From the NCBI RefSeq assembly GCF_019343195.1, contig NZ_RPHB01000003.1:496001-560000 (forward strand): 64,000 nt of DNA, in the 5' to 3' direction. Under the pieces are notes generated by a model. It was not told the DNA's origin, made no database searches, and worked only from the letters and a program-made list of their open reading frames with translations. Of this stretch, positions 18,191 to 26,498 are shown piece after piece; the first letter of the stretch is position 1; every line of letters starts with the position of its first letter. Source of the stretch: Arthrospiribacter ruber (lineage in GTDB: Bacteria; Bacteroidota; Bacteroidia; Cytophagales; Cyclobacteriaceae). Position numbers and translations under genes: made by a program.

Positions 18191-19861
18191 ATGAAGATTA
18201 TGAAAAAAATATATAGCTTACTTATCGCACTAAGTTTGGTGTTGGTAAGTTCATGCGACCTGGATCTTCAACAAGATCCAAACAACGTGGCTCCTGAAAC
18301 GGCCAGCTTAAACCTGGTTTTGAATAGAATTCAAGTTGATTTTGCTACCTTTTTCAACCAGACCGGTGATACCGGAATGAGATTGACTAGGATGATTAAC
18401 CAAGGTAACAACCTTTATGAGCAAACCCATCAACCAGTGTCTTTGGATGCCAGATGGACAAACGCTTATGCCAATATCCTAAACAATGTCAAATTTATGC
18501 TTCCATTAGCTGAAGAGGCTAACTTCAGAAGACATATGGGTATGGCCAGGGTAATCCAGGCCTATACATTGATGACCTTGGTAGATTATTTCAACGATGT
18601 ACCTTGGTCTGAGGCTTTGGATCCAAACAATCCTGCTATCGATGGATTAAATCCTAACTATGACGATGCTGCATCAGTATATGCAGTAGCTTTGGCTAGC
18701 TTGCAGGCTGCCAGAGAGGACTTTGCGGCTACTTCAATCGGTACTCCGCAGGACCTGTACTACAATGGTACCTGGGCCAACTGGGTAAGGTTGATCAATA
18801 CCTTGGAATTGAAATACCACTTGAACAGAAAGCTTGTAGATCCTTCCGGTTCAGCTTCTGCCATCAATGCTTTGATTTCCGCGAACAATTTTATTGAGCC
18901 TGGACAGGAGTTTATCTTCAGGTTCGGTGTAAACTTGACAGATCCTGATTCACGTCACCCTAGGTTTGGCGGTCAGTACACTCCAGGTGGTGGCGGTGAC
19001 TATCAGTCTACTTGGTACATGTGGAAAATGACAGAAGAGAAAAACCCTGTTGTAGATCCAAGAGCCAGGTTCTATTTCTACAGACAAAGAACTACCAATC
19101 CAACTGATCCAGATCAATTAAGGTGCTTGGGAGAAATTGCTCCTGGACATTATTTGGCAGGAGGATGGCCTTTCTGTCTCCCAGGAACCAGAGGTTACTG
19201 GGGTAGGGATCACCTGAATGCTGAAGGTATTCCACCGGATGGTTTGGGTAGAACTGCTTGGGGTGTTTATCCTGCCGGTGGTAGATTTGATGACAATGCA
19301 GGTGCTCCTGTAAGTCCAACAGCTGGAGCCTTGGGTCAGGGTATACATCCAATCATGTTGCCGGCATTTGCTGACTTTATGATTGCAGAAGCCATACATA
19401 CTATGGATGGGGTAAATGGAGATGCTAAAGCGTTTGTAACCTCCGGTATTACCAAATCCATGAATTTCGTACGGGCTTACTCTGTAAGTACCAACCAAGC
19501 CGGTGCCATCAACACTTTCCAGTCTCAGGCTGCTTTCACTACCCAGGTAGAAGAGTATCTAGACCTGATTTCCAGACAGTGGGATGCTGCCAATGCTGAC
19601 AGAAGGATGAACCTTATTGCCAGAGAGTACTGGTTGGCGCTTTTCGGAAACGGAAACGAATCTTACAACCTGTACAGAAGAACCGGTCAGCCGGACAACA
19701 TGCAGCCTGGACTGTTGGAGAACTTTGGTTCTTTCCCAAGAACCATGTTCTACCCACAAAATCATGCGGTAACCAATAGAAATGCCAATCAGCGTGATGA
19801 GGCAAGAAGAGATCGTGTGTTCTGGGATACCAATCCTGAAGGAAACGGTTGGGTGTATTAA
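18191..19861 (+). CDS. SusD/RagB family nutrient-binding lipoprotein
   Basis: The 556-residue protein begins with a lipoprotein signal peptide and lipobox (LVSSC, Cys at about 22) followed by acidic residues, and shows the SusD pattern: tetratricopeptide-like helices (ARVIQAYTLMTLVDYFNDVPWSEAL at about 115-140 is the conserved helix pair). It is the SusD-like/SusD_2 type. SusD homologues sit on the outer face of the outer membrane and act as a lid over SusC, binding oligosaccharides or peptides. The gene lies eight bases after the SusC gene. The substrate is not evident, since no glycosidase or protease gene is nearby. Confidence 0.92.
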   Translation: MKIMKKIYSLLIALSLVLVSSCDLDLQQDPNNVAPETASLNLVLNRIQVDFATFFNQTGDTGMRLTRMINQGNNLYEQTHQPVSLDARWTNAYANILNNVKFMLPLAEEANFRRHMGMARVIQAYTLMTLVDYFNDVPWSEALDPNNPAIDGLNPNYDDAASVYAVALASLQAAREDFAATSIGTPQDLYYNGTWANWVRLINTLELKYHLNRKLVDPSGSASAINALISANNFIEPGQEFIFRFGVNLTDPDSRHPRFGGQYTPGGGGDYQSTWYMWKMTEEKNPVVDPRARFYFYRQRTTNPTDPDQLRCLGEIAPGHYLAGGWPFCLPGTRGYWGRDHLNAEGIPPDGLGRTAWGVYPAGGRFDDNAGAPVSPTAGALGQGIHPIMLPAFADFMIAEAIHTMDGVNGDAKAFVTSGITKSMNFVRAYSVSTNQAGAINTFQSQAAFTTQVEEYLDLISRQWDAANADRRMNLIAREYWLALFGNGNESYNLYRRTGQPDNMQPGLLENFGSFPRTMFYPQNHAVTNRNANQRDEARRDRVFWDTNPEGNGWVY

Positions 19862-19868
19862 TCTCTAA

Positions 19869-20870
19869 ATGACAGAAATGATGAAAATTAAAAAAATAAG
19901 TCTTGGGATATTTGTGGTGCTCTTGGCCTTTGTTTCCTCCTGTAGGGACTTTGTAGAGCCTAATGTTCCTTACTCAGAATTTGATACCGCCTTGTACCTG
20001 CGTACAATTAGGGCTGCTTCTACCAACAGCCTTTCCTTTAACTTCTTTAATTTGGCTAATTCACGGTTTAATGTAACCGTGGAGTCTGTGGATGCAGAAG
20101 AGGGAACTACTGTAGAAACGGTGGAAGTCAGGATCAGGCACAGAAGGCTGATCCCAGGTGTGGGATTAGAGTATAGACCTGCGCCATCAGGAGGTCAAAG
20201 ACAGGAAGTTACTGTTGCGACACTTTCTGGATCTGACTTTACCCAAAGTCCTGAAAACAGGTTCAAAAGAGCGGTAATCGATATTTCTGCGGCAGCGATG
20301 ATTCAAGCAGTAGGATTGACCGCTGATGAGATCGAAGGTGGAGACTTCTTTGAGGTAAGGCTATATGCTACTGACCGCTTTGGAAGGACTTTCGGTCCTG
20401 ACAACAGGTCTTCTGATGTAGCGGGTGGTATTTTCTATGATTCTCCATTCCTTTACAATGTAGAGGTGATCTGTCCTTTGACTTCTGGCTATGCCTTAGG
20501 TCAATACCAGTTGGAGCAGTCTGCAGGCCCATCTGATCCTTTCTTTGGGAATCCTACCAGGTTCGTAGAAGAGGTAGTAACCTTAACAGAAGGTGCTACA
20601 TCAGTAGGAAGAGTGTTTACGGTTAATTATCTGGGTGGTTTTACTACAAGACCGTTTAGAATCACTTTCTCCTGCGGTGTAGTGTTGAAGCCTGAGGATT
20701 CTGCAGGTGCTGGTTGTGGTGGTCCAGGTATCCTTTGGGAGTCTGACAATGATGACCTTGCGGAGTACGACATCAATGATGACAGCGTAATCATTGTCAA
20801 GTTTATTGATGATACTGAATCTAGCTGTGGTATCACAGATCCGATTGAATTTACCCTGACGAAGATTTAA
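19869..20870 (+). CDS. lipoprotein, third gene of the SusCD cassette
   Basis: The 333-residue protein starts with MTEMMKIKKISLGIFVVLLAFVS plus a lipobox ending SSC (the start could be the internal ATG five codons in). The mature part is beta-rich without a motif I recognise, and has four Cys close together near the C-terminus (ITFSCGVV, GAGCGGPG, SSCGIT). Position (seven bases after SusD, then a terminator) suggests a SusE-like surface accessory protein that helps bind the substrate. This is inference from context only. Confidence 0.75.
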   Translation: MTEMMKIKKISLGIFVVLLAFVSSCRDFVEPNVPYSEFDTALYLRTIRAASTNSLSFNFFNLANSRFNVTVESVDAEEGTTVETVEVRIRHRRLIPGVGLEYRPAPSGGQRQEVTVATLSGSDFTQSPENRFKRAVIDISAAAMIQAVGLTADEIEGGDFFEVRLYATDRFGRTFGPDNRSSDVAGGIFYDSPFLYNVEVICPLTSGYALGQYQLEQSAGPSDPFFGNPTRFVEEVVTLTEGATSVGRVFTVNYLGGFTTRPFRITFSCGVVLKPEDSAGAGCGGPGILWESDNDDLAEYDINDDSVIIVKFIDDTESSCGITDPIEFTLTKI

Positions 20871-20894
20871 GGTCCAAATCAGGTTAAGAATATA

Positions 20895-20927
20895 AAGCCA
20901 GTTCCTTTTGGGGCTGGCTTTTTTTTG
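20895..20927 (+). terminator. rho-independent terminator of the SusCD cassette
   Basis: AAGCCAG pairs with CTGGCTT around TTCCTTTTGGGG and is followed by eight T. It lies 25 bases after the last stop codon of the cassette. Confidence 0.85.
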
Positions 20928-21435
20928 CTTCTGCCTGAGCCGCCGTTCGTGTCTTCACGAACGGCCTTTGGACTAAAGTTGGATGGTCCTTGGTTTTCGG
21001 CAAGGCCACAACTTAAAAATATTGGTGAATATGCCTTTAGACACTCATGACGCCAACAATTTTTAACCACAGATTTCCACAGATTTCCACAGATAGCTTC
21101 GCTGCGCAAGTGGTAGAATCCTTTCTTATACCATTTTCATTCCAGAGAATTCGTGTTCATCCGTGCCTTCGTGGCATTTCTTTTTACCGCCACCGTTCGT
21201 GTCCTCACGAACGGACATATCCTTCACCATCTATCACCTTAACCGCCTACGTTTGTGCCTTCACAAACGTAAATTTCCATTACTATCAATCACCAACCCA
21301 TGTTCTCTGTCTTCACAGAACATCATACAAGCCAAAACTTAACAATCCAATTTTCGGTGTCTTTACAGAATATTGTACTAGGATCAAAACAAGTGTTATT
21401 TCGGTCTGTGAGGACACAGACCGAGGCAGTGGCTG
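20928..21435. repeat. cluster of constant-centre, variable-stem hairpins
   Basis: No gene is supported. The stretch holds a series of short hairpins sharing a centre like GTGTCTTCAC while the outer stem changes on both sides: GTTCGTGTCTTCACGAAC (20946-20963), CCGTTCGTGTCCTCACGAAC (about 21190), CGTTTGTGCCTTCACAAACG (about 21250), a GTTCTCTGTC..ACAGAAC form (about 21302) and TCTGTGAGGACACAGA (about 21404). A GATTTCCACAGATTTCCACAGAT direct repeat is at 21065-21092 (in part). A further member is at 23153-23173, and related ones at 41906-42188. Confidence 0.65.
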
Positions 21436-21593
21436 GGTTTGCAGCTATGGCCACTATCTGAAGGTAGTGGAAATTATTTTGAGTTAGTCCTCCTAGGAAG
21501 GTTGGATTAACCAACCAGGGTCACCATTAATTTCCATCGCATTTATGCGGTGGTTTAAGCTTGGTGCTCAGGGTTATAGGCTTTAGCCGAAAA
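21436..21593. repeat. 158-bp direct repeat, left copy beside the RAYT gene
   Basis: The segment from GGTTTGCAGCTATGGCCACT to GGCTTTAGCCGAAA is repeated at 22132-22288 in the same orientation with few differences. Inside are the stems CCACTA/TAGTGG and CCATCGCAT/ATGCGGTGG, and GGCTTTAGCC. It ends four bases from the stop codon of the transposase gene, so the gene is bracketed tightly by the two copies. Confidence 0.8.
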
Positions 21594-21597
21594 TCAT

Positions 21598-22035
21598 TTA
21601 GTCATCTAATTTTTTGAATCCGTACTTTCTTATGAAATTCTCGTACTCTTCGCTAAATGTTTTTTTCCTGTGATGCTCATCTTGGTTTTTTATATACTCC
21701 ATCACTCTCTCCTTATGAGATAAGGAAACCGAAACAGCATAGTACTCTTTCTGCCACTCGAACTTGTGAGCTAATAACTGTTCAGAATTCAGCCAACGGG
21801 ATGATTCACCTTTTAAAAGCTGGACTATTTTGGATATGTTTTGATCATGAGAAAGAGATAAAAGGCAGTGACAATGATCCTTTTGAATAGCTAGTTGGTT
21901 TATAAATATACTTTTTGATTTGGCGTTAGTCAAAATATGATGTTTGAGCTTTTCCCTTGAGATTTTGTCTGGAAGTAGTGGGGTAAAGTTTTTTGTTGTC
22001 CAAACAATATGAATGTAAATACTTAGAAACGGCAT
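21598..22035 (-). CDS. REP-associated tyrosine transposase (RAYT, Y1/IS200-like)
   Basis: The 145-residue protein matches the small Y1_Tnp family. It has the N-terminal YIHIVWTTKN strand, an HUH-type motif in KDHCHCLLSL (His-Cys-His where HVH or HIH is usual), and a tyrosine-bearing helix in WQKEYYAVSVS, followed by VMEYIKNQDEHHRKKTF near the end. RAYT proteins nick single-stranded DNA at REP hairpins and are single-copy, domesticated relatives of IS200 transposases. The gene is flanked by two 158-bp direct repeats full of hairpins, just as expected. The middle Cys in the HUH motif is tolerated, since the two His bind the metal. Confidence 0.88.
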   Translation of the reverse strand: MPFLSIYIHIVWTTKNFTPLLPDKISREKLKHHILTNAKSKSIFINQLAIQKDHCHCLLSLSHDQNISKIVQLLKGESSRWLNSEQLLAHKFEWQKEYYAVSVSLSHKERVMEYIKNQDEHHRKKTFSEEYENFIRKYGFKKLDD

Positions 22036-22131
22036 GTTGCTTTTTTGTAAAAAAATTACGGAAATGTTGAGTTAAGTCATAAAGATTGGAACAACTTATC
22101 CGTTTATTTTCGACTGAAGTCGGGGTTGTTC

Positions 22132-22288
22132 GGTTTGCAGCTATGGCCACTATCTGAAGGTAGTGGAAATTATTTTGAGTTAGTCCTCCTAGGAAGGTTG
22201 GATTAACCAAACAGGTTCACTTTTAATTTCCATCGCATTTATGCGGTGGTTAAAGCTTGGTGCTCAGTGTTATAGGCTTTAGCCGAAA
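22132..22288. repeat. 158-bp direct repeat, right copy
   Basis: Same segment as 21436-21593, upstream of the transposase gene. It is preceded by a CGACTGAAGTCG hairpin (22110-22121), which recurs after it at about 22295. The left copy is preceded instead by a TCTGTGAGGACACAGA hairpin, so the unit has a swappable leading hairpin. Confidence 0.8.
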
Positions 22289-22292
22289 TGAT

Positions 22293-22503
22293 TTTCGACT
22301 GAAGTCGGAGGCAGGGCTTCGGTTTGAGATGAACCCACTACTTAAAAGTAGTGGAAATTGGTTTGGGCTTATTGTACTTTGAAGGTGAGGGTTTCATTGA
22401 AAGGTTTTTTCGAGTCGATTTGCACTTGGGTTTGTCACCCTGATTATTTCATTCTTTGTACCTTCGGCCATGCTACAGTTTCCATCGCATTTATGCGGTG
22501 GTT
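22293..22503. repeat. third, diverged copy of the RAYT-flanking repeat
   Basis: After a CGACTGAAGTCGGAGG hairpin the order CCACTACTT..AAGTAGTGG, GGAAATT, then CCATCGCATTTATGCGGTGG follows that of the two closer copies, but the spacer is different. Its last bases supply the stop codon of the DUF4249 fragment on the minus strand. Confidence 0.65.
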
Positions 22504-23006
22504 TAATCCTGGAACCAATCCTCTGATTCTACCGAGTTTGGCAATTCACGGCAATCATCATTAAAAGCTCTCTGGATTTGCAGGAGGTTTAACTTTGCAC
22601 CTTCCAGCGTAACCTGTTTGGAAGATACCCCCGCTGCGAAGAAATGACCCAAGACAGTTTCTTCAGGATTGGAAATATTGACAATATTTCCCCTGATATT
22701 GGCAGGGGGAAGGTCAAATACCCCTCCGGTTTCATTTTCTCTTATCGCTACATTTGCCTGAGTTTCCGGTCTGATAAAATCCCGAAATACATCACCATAA
22801 GTGGCGGTTCGGGTCAGTTTAATTTGGTGTGGGCCTGGAGCAGTAGTAATGTAGCCTTCCATACTTAGTATACTGCTTCCCTCATCAACATCCACCTTAA
22901 AAGGGTCTATGCAGGAGGTAAATCCCAGCAAAAAGAAATACAAGAATTTTTTAATTACAGACTTACCAGGATTACTTAAAAGAAGATTTCTAATCAATCG
23001 GATCAT
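22503..23006 (-). pseudogene. DUF4249-like lipoprotein with apparent internal deletion
   Basis: The 167-residue ORF begins with a lipoprotein-like leader (LGFTSC) and the DUF4249 N-terminal pattern CIDPFKVDVDEGSSILSMEG followed by GYITTAPGPHQIKLTR. From about residue 112 it jumps to a sequence typical of the family's C-terminus (GHFFAAGVSSKQV, then DDCRELPNS). Full-length members are near 370-400 residues, so roughly 200 residues in the middle are missing. The last codon lies in the diverged RAYT repeat copy. Members usually sit next to TonB receptors; here none is next to it. It is probably non-functional, though the reading frame stays open. Confidence 0.65.
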
Positions 23007-23546
23007 TAAAAAACAGTGTAGATATTTTTAACAAAATAATTGAATCTTGGTTGCTTTCCTAGATTAAAATGAAAAATTCAATGAACGCTGTTGTTTGTCT
23101 CAATCCTAGAGCTGTCTTTCCTGCCTTCACAAAGGTATATTACCGCCCTAGTTCGTGTTTTCACGAACGGACATATCCTCCTCCAGACGATCTGTCCCTG
23201 CATAGGGCTGGCCATCTTTTCTTCCGAATTGTTCAATAGAAATTAAGCCCCGTTGTAGTCCGATGTTTAAAATCATTTTTAAGCGTGAATCGAAGATTTA
23301 ATTGTCAAAAATGGAGTTTTCAAGATGAAAATTACCCTGTACAGGGTATTTTTCTATATAGTTGAGTGTCGTAAATTTACCATGGGTGATTAAGACTTTT
23401 AGTACTTCAAAATTTTACGGAGCCAAGGGAGGGAATTGTTAAGCATGTTATTTTTTATCCCTCCTTTTTTATGAACTTATTCAAAAACTTGAATTTGAAC
23501 TGGATCTGCCTTAATTTGTTACCTGATTAACAAGTATATAAACCCA
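23007..23546. other. intergenic with palindromes and terminator-like hairpin
   Basis: No supported gene. AGTTCGTGTTTTCACGAAC at about 23153-23171 belongs to the constant-centre hairpin family. A perfect 16-bp palindrome TACCCTGTACAGGGTA lies at 23333-23348 followed by five T. GGAGGGA (23428-23434) pairs with TCCCTCC (23458-23464) across a long loop and is followed by six T. Both could be terminator-like or regulatory for the next gene. Confidence 0.5.
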
Positions 23547-24836
23547 ATGGAACTCTACGCCAAAGCCCTATCCTTTGCAATACCGTTTTTTCTTCTCCTG
23601 ATCATTATAGAAGAATTTGCTGCCCGCAAAATGAAAAAGCAGGTCAATAGAGGCATGGATACCATTTCCTCTCTCAGTTCGGGAATGACCAACACCCTGA
23701 AAAACCTGATGGGCCTGTCCATAGCCATAGTATCTTATGCTTGGCTGGTGGATAAAGTGGCGCTGTTTGACATTAAAAGTACTTTCTTGGTATATGTGCT
23801 GGCCTTTATAGGAATAGACTTTGTCGGATATTGGAGCCATAGATTCGACCATAAAGTGAATGCATTCTGGAACAGGCATATCGTGCATCACAGTTCGGAG
23901 GAATTTAATTTGAGTTGTGCTCTGAGGCAATCCATTTCGGCCATTATCGGTATTTATTTTTTTCTCTATATCCCCATGGCATTTTTGGGGATTCCTGCAG
24001 AAGTTGTGGCCATCATAGCACCCATACATCTCTTCGCCCAGTTTTGGTACCATACCCGTCTTATCGATAAAATGGGCTTTTTGGAACACATCATCGTGAC
24101 ACCTTCACATCACCGGGTTCACCATGCCATCAATGACATATATCTGGATAAAAATCTTGGGCAGATTTTTATATTTTGGGACAAGATTTTTGGTACTTTT
24201 CAGGAAGAACTGGAGGAAGAGCCACCTGTCTATGGGGTGAAAAAACCGGTTAATACATGGAATCCCCTGATCATCAATTATGTGCATTTTTGGGCCTTGA
24301 TACAGGATGCCTGGAGAACCAAAAGCTGGTGGGACAAGCTCAGGATCTGGTTTATGCCTACCGGATGGAGGCCTTCCGATGTAGCAGAAAGGTATCCTTG
24401 GGCATATTGGAAAAATGCCTTCGATCAGGTCAAGTATGATAGCAAGCCTTCCAGGCAACTCTTGGTCTGGTCTTGGGTACAAATGATTGTGGCATTTGGA
24501 ATGGTATTCCATGTTTTGATCAGCTTTGTCAATTTCCAATACCTGGAAGTAATGCTGTATGCGGTCTTTATGATGGTATCTATTTTTGCCTACACCAGTT
24601 TGATGGACAAGTCTAAAATTGCCATTCCTGCAGAAGCGCTGAGGTTGACCATGGGTTTTGGCTTATTTTATTGGACGGGAGGCTGGTTTGGCCTGGATGT
24701 GTTGGTCCCGGGTGCGGGATATGCGGTGTTGGCATTTTTGCTGCTTTCTTCCCTGATGACTTTCTGGCTGATCCAGAAGGAATCAAGACAGTCGGTAAAA
24801 GAAGTGCCTGCTCAGTCCTTTGCAGCGGGTACTTAA
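23547..24836 (+). CDS. sterol desaturase / fatty acid hydroxylase family membrane protein
   Basis: The 429-residue protein has several membrane helices and the histidine clusters of the di-iron fatty acid hydroxylase superfamily: HRFDH (about residue 98), HIVHHSSEEFN (about 112) and HHRVHHAIND (about 191). The C-terminal 150 residues add four more predicted membrane helices not needed for catalysis. Members hydroxylate or desaturate lipids at the membrane, and the substrate here is unknown. The ATG at 23547 opens directly into a membrane helix. It appears to be a single-gene unit. Confidence 0.9.
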   Translation: MELYAKALSFAIPFFLLLIIIEEFAARKMKKQVNRGMDTISSLSSGMTNTLKNLMGLSIAIVSYAWLVDKVALFDIKSTFLVYVLAFIGIDFVGYWSHRFDHKVNAFWNRHIVHHSSEEFNLSCALRQSISAIIGIYFFLYIPMAFLGIPAEVVAIIAPIHLFAQFWYHTRLIDKMGFLEHIIVTPSHHRVHHAINDIYLDKNLGQIFIFWDKIFGTFQEELEEEPPVYGVKKPVNTWNPLIINYVHFWALIQDAWRTKSWWDKLRIWFMPTGWRPSDVAERYPWAYWKNAFDQVKYDSKPSRQLLVWSWVQMIVAFGMVFHVLISFVNFQYLEVMLYAVFMMVSIFAYTSLMDKSKIAIPAEALRLTMGFGLFYWTGGWFGLDVLVPGAGYAVLAFLLLSSLMTFWLIQKESRQSVKEVPAQSFAAGT

Positions 24837-24869
24837 ATAAAATAAAGTTTTGGTTTCAGATTCAGTATC

Positions 24870-24891
24870 CTTAGTTTAGTACTAAACTAAG
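24870..24891. promoter_or_regulatory. perfect 22-bp palindrome upstream of the lipoprotein gene
   Basis: Bases 24870-24891 read the same on both strands, with the half-site CTTAGTTTAGT. It lies 6 bases before the ATG at 24898 and 34 bases after the preceding stop codon. No T-run follows, so an operator or translation-control hairpin fits better than a terminator. Confidence 0.5.
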
Positions 24892-24897
24892 GGTATT

Positions 24898-26031
24898 ATG
24901 AAAAATGTACATTTATTTTTAGCAGTTGCCTTTTTTTGTAGTTGTGGTAACTCCAACATTGAAGATCAGGGCGATTATTACGAATTGAGTCTAGACACGG
25001 TGTATCTGGATTCCAAAGGTGAAAATCTCTTTCTTTTCAACAACCTAAGTGTGTCTGATTTTTCGGATGATCAAACGTTGATGTACAATTTTGATTTGAG
25101 GACGCCTTCAATAGAGGTGTTGGACCTGGACAAAATGGAATTTAAAGAAAGGATCCTTTTGGAAAAGGAGGGGCCTGACGGGGTCGGAGAGATGGTGTAC
25201 CATTTCAATCTTTTGGGAAGTGATACATTTTTTGCAGGAAGTACAGACCAAAAATTTGGAATATTCAGTATTGATGGATCAAAAGTCAAGGGTTTTACCG
25301 AGGAAGAGCTTGGTGAAGTCCTAGGGTTTCCTCAGGGAATGGTATCCATTAGCCAAGTCTTAGCGTTAAGTTCAGACCCTTTGTCTGTGATATGTGAATT
25401 TAATGACTGGACTGCAAAAGATGGAACTAAGCGTCAATGGATTGGTGTGTGGCACGTGGACGAGGGATCAATAGAGGAATATAAAATTGAAAATTGGTTT
25501 GATTTTGACGGTTATAGTCCGTTGGTAGACTTTGGAAATTACAAGGCCCAATTGAATGCATATTGGTTTTTTATCGAGAGCCTTGATGAAAAAGTTTTGT
25601 TTAGCACTAATGTCACCTCTACTTTGCTTGCATATAAAAATGGGGCATTCGACCTGATTATAATTAACCACAAGACCATCGAAAATAAAAAGAGAGGTAA
25701 ACTGACTGATAGGTTTGAAAGCAGAGAAGAATTCGAGTTAGAATTGAAAAAATTACGAAGTGAGATTAATTTCAGCAAACCTGTTTGGGATGCCGAGAAT
25801 GAAGTTTTTTATAGATTTGCTTACAAAGAAAAAGGGAATGAGGATCAGTCGGCTCCTTCAGCAGAAGTCTATTTGGTGGTTATGAACAAGGAGTTTGAGG
25901 TTCTGCATGAAATCAAGGTGCCACAGCTCAATAAAAGTCCGAACTTTCATTTTGTAAAGGATGGGAGGATCTGGATTTTTGAAAATGTGGACGATGAGGT
26001 CAGTTTCATCAGGATAAAGGTCTCAGCCTGA
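24898..26031 (+). CDS. DUF4221-like lipoprotein
   Basis: The 377-residue protein has a short lipoprotein signal (FFCSC with Cys at about 16). Its beginning LSLDTVYLDSKGENLFLFNN and the segment LEKEGPDGVGE are like the DUF4221 family, which is abundant in Algoriphagus and its relatives and has a beta-propeller-like fold of unknown role. It is probably anchored at the outer membrane. A 22-bp palindrome precedes it. It is downstream of the desaturase but separated by 61 bases, so cotranscription is possible. Confidence 0.75.
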   Translation: MKNVHLFLAVAFFCSCGNSNIEDQGDYYELSLDTVYLDSKGENLFLFNNLSVSDFSDDQTLMYNFDLRTPSIEVLDLDKMEFKERILLEKEGPDGVGEMVYHFNLLGSDTFFAGSTDQKFGIFSIDGSKVKGFTEEELGEVLGFPQGMVSISQVLALSSDPLSVICEFNDWTAKDGTKRQWIGVWHVDEGSIEEYKIENWFDFDGYSPLVDFGNYKAQLNAYWFFIESLDEKVLFSTNVTSTLLAYKNGAFDLIIINHKTIENKKRGKLTDRFESREEFELELKKLRSEINFSKPVWDAENEVFYRFAYKEKGNEDQSAPSAEVYLVVMNKEFEVLHEIKVPQLNKSPNFHFVKDGRIWIFENVDDEVSFIRIKVSA

Positions 26032-26052
26032 TCTCTGATTTATATTTTTTGA

Positions 26053-26089
26053 TTTATAACTCAAATATTGCTTATTTTTGAGTTATAAA
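26053..26089. repeat. perfect 13-bp inverted repeat (TTTATAACTCAAA)
   Basis: TTTATAACTCAAA (26053-26065) pairs with TTTGAGTTATAAA (26077-26089) across 11 bases. It ends two bases before the MITE-like element. A related half-site TTATAACTCAT recurs at about 26394-26404 at the start of a decayed Fic gene on the other side of the element. It may be the remains of an operator split by the insertion. Confidence 0.5.
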
Positions 26090-26090
26090 A

Positions 26091-26378
26091 TATGAGTATC
26101 CGGATATTTGCACCCTGAGCCTTAAGAACCAAACCTTCAACTTTACTATTAACTGTAAAATGAGACCTTGGAGGGTGGGACGAATTTCGACCGGGCCAGC
26201 GCAGGCCTTGAGCGTGGATAGGATTCGAAATTCTTGATTTTTTGGCTACTTTTTCATCAAAGCCTGTCCCGAAAATCGGGAGAAAAAGTAGCTTCATAAT
26301 CAACTTTTGATCAGAATTTAGCTGAAAGAACTGGTTCAAAACGATAATTGGCTACGTGCAATCAAGCGGATACTCATA
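26091..26378 (-). mobile_element. MITE-like 288-bp element, copy 2 (inverted)
   Basis: This is the same element as 9023-9310 in the opposite orientation and of exactly the same length. The ends are TATGAGTATCCGGATATTTG and, reading inward from the right, TATGAGTATCCGCTTGATTG. The inside is highly similar across most of the length. It sits between the lipoprotein gene and a Fic remnant. Confidence 0.7.
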
Positions 26379-26402
26379 TTATAAAGTTCTAATTTATAAC
26401 TC

Positions 26403-26493
26403 ATGAGCTGGAATTGGCAAAAAAAGAACTGGCCAGATTTTTAAAACCGGTGAACTGAAAGGAACCCGATACCACCTGCTTTTGCAGAATTGA
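26403..26493 (+). pseudogene. decayed Fic (DUF4172-type) gene remnant
   Basis: ATG at 26403 opens MSWNWQKKNWPDF, the typical start of Fic proteins with an N-terminal DUF4172 domain (M-x-W/Y-NWQQPDWP pattern). After a stop at 26442, another frame continues as QIFKTGELKGTRYHLLLQN and ends with TGA at 26491, which looks like a winged-helix C-terminal end of such proteins. About 350 residues in between are missing. The interpretation rests on recalled family patterns only. Confidence 0.45.
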
Positions 26494-26498
26494 TTTTT

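Noticed and set aside
21047-21487. 146-codon ORF on the plus strand
   Set aside because: It runs through the hairpin cluster and direct repeat; composition is not protein-like.
23070-23246. Plus-strand ORF of about 59 codons
   Set aside because: It reads through a constant-centre hairpin and has no family match.
26053-26089. Terminator for the DUF4221-like gene
   Set aside because: The stem is perfect but no T-run follows on either strand, so it is listed as an inverted repeat only.
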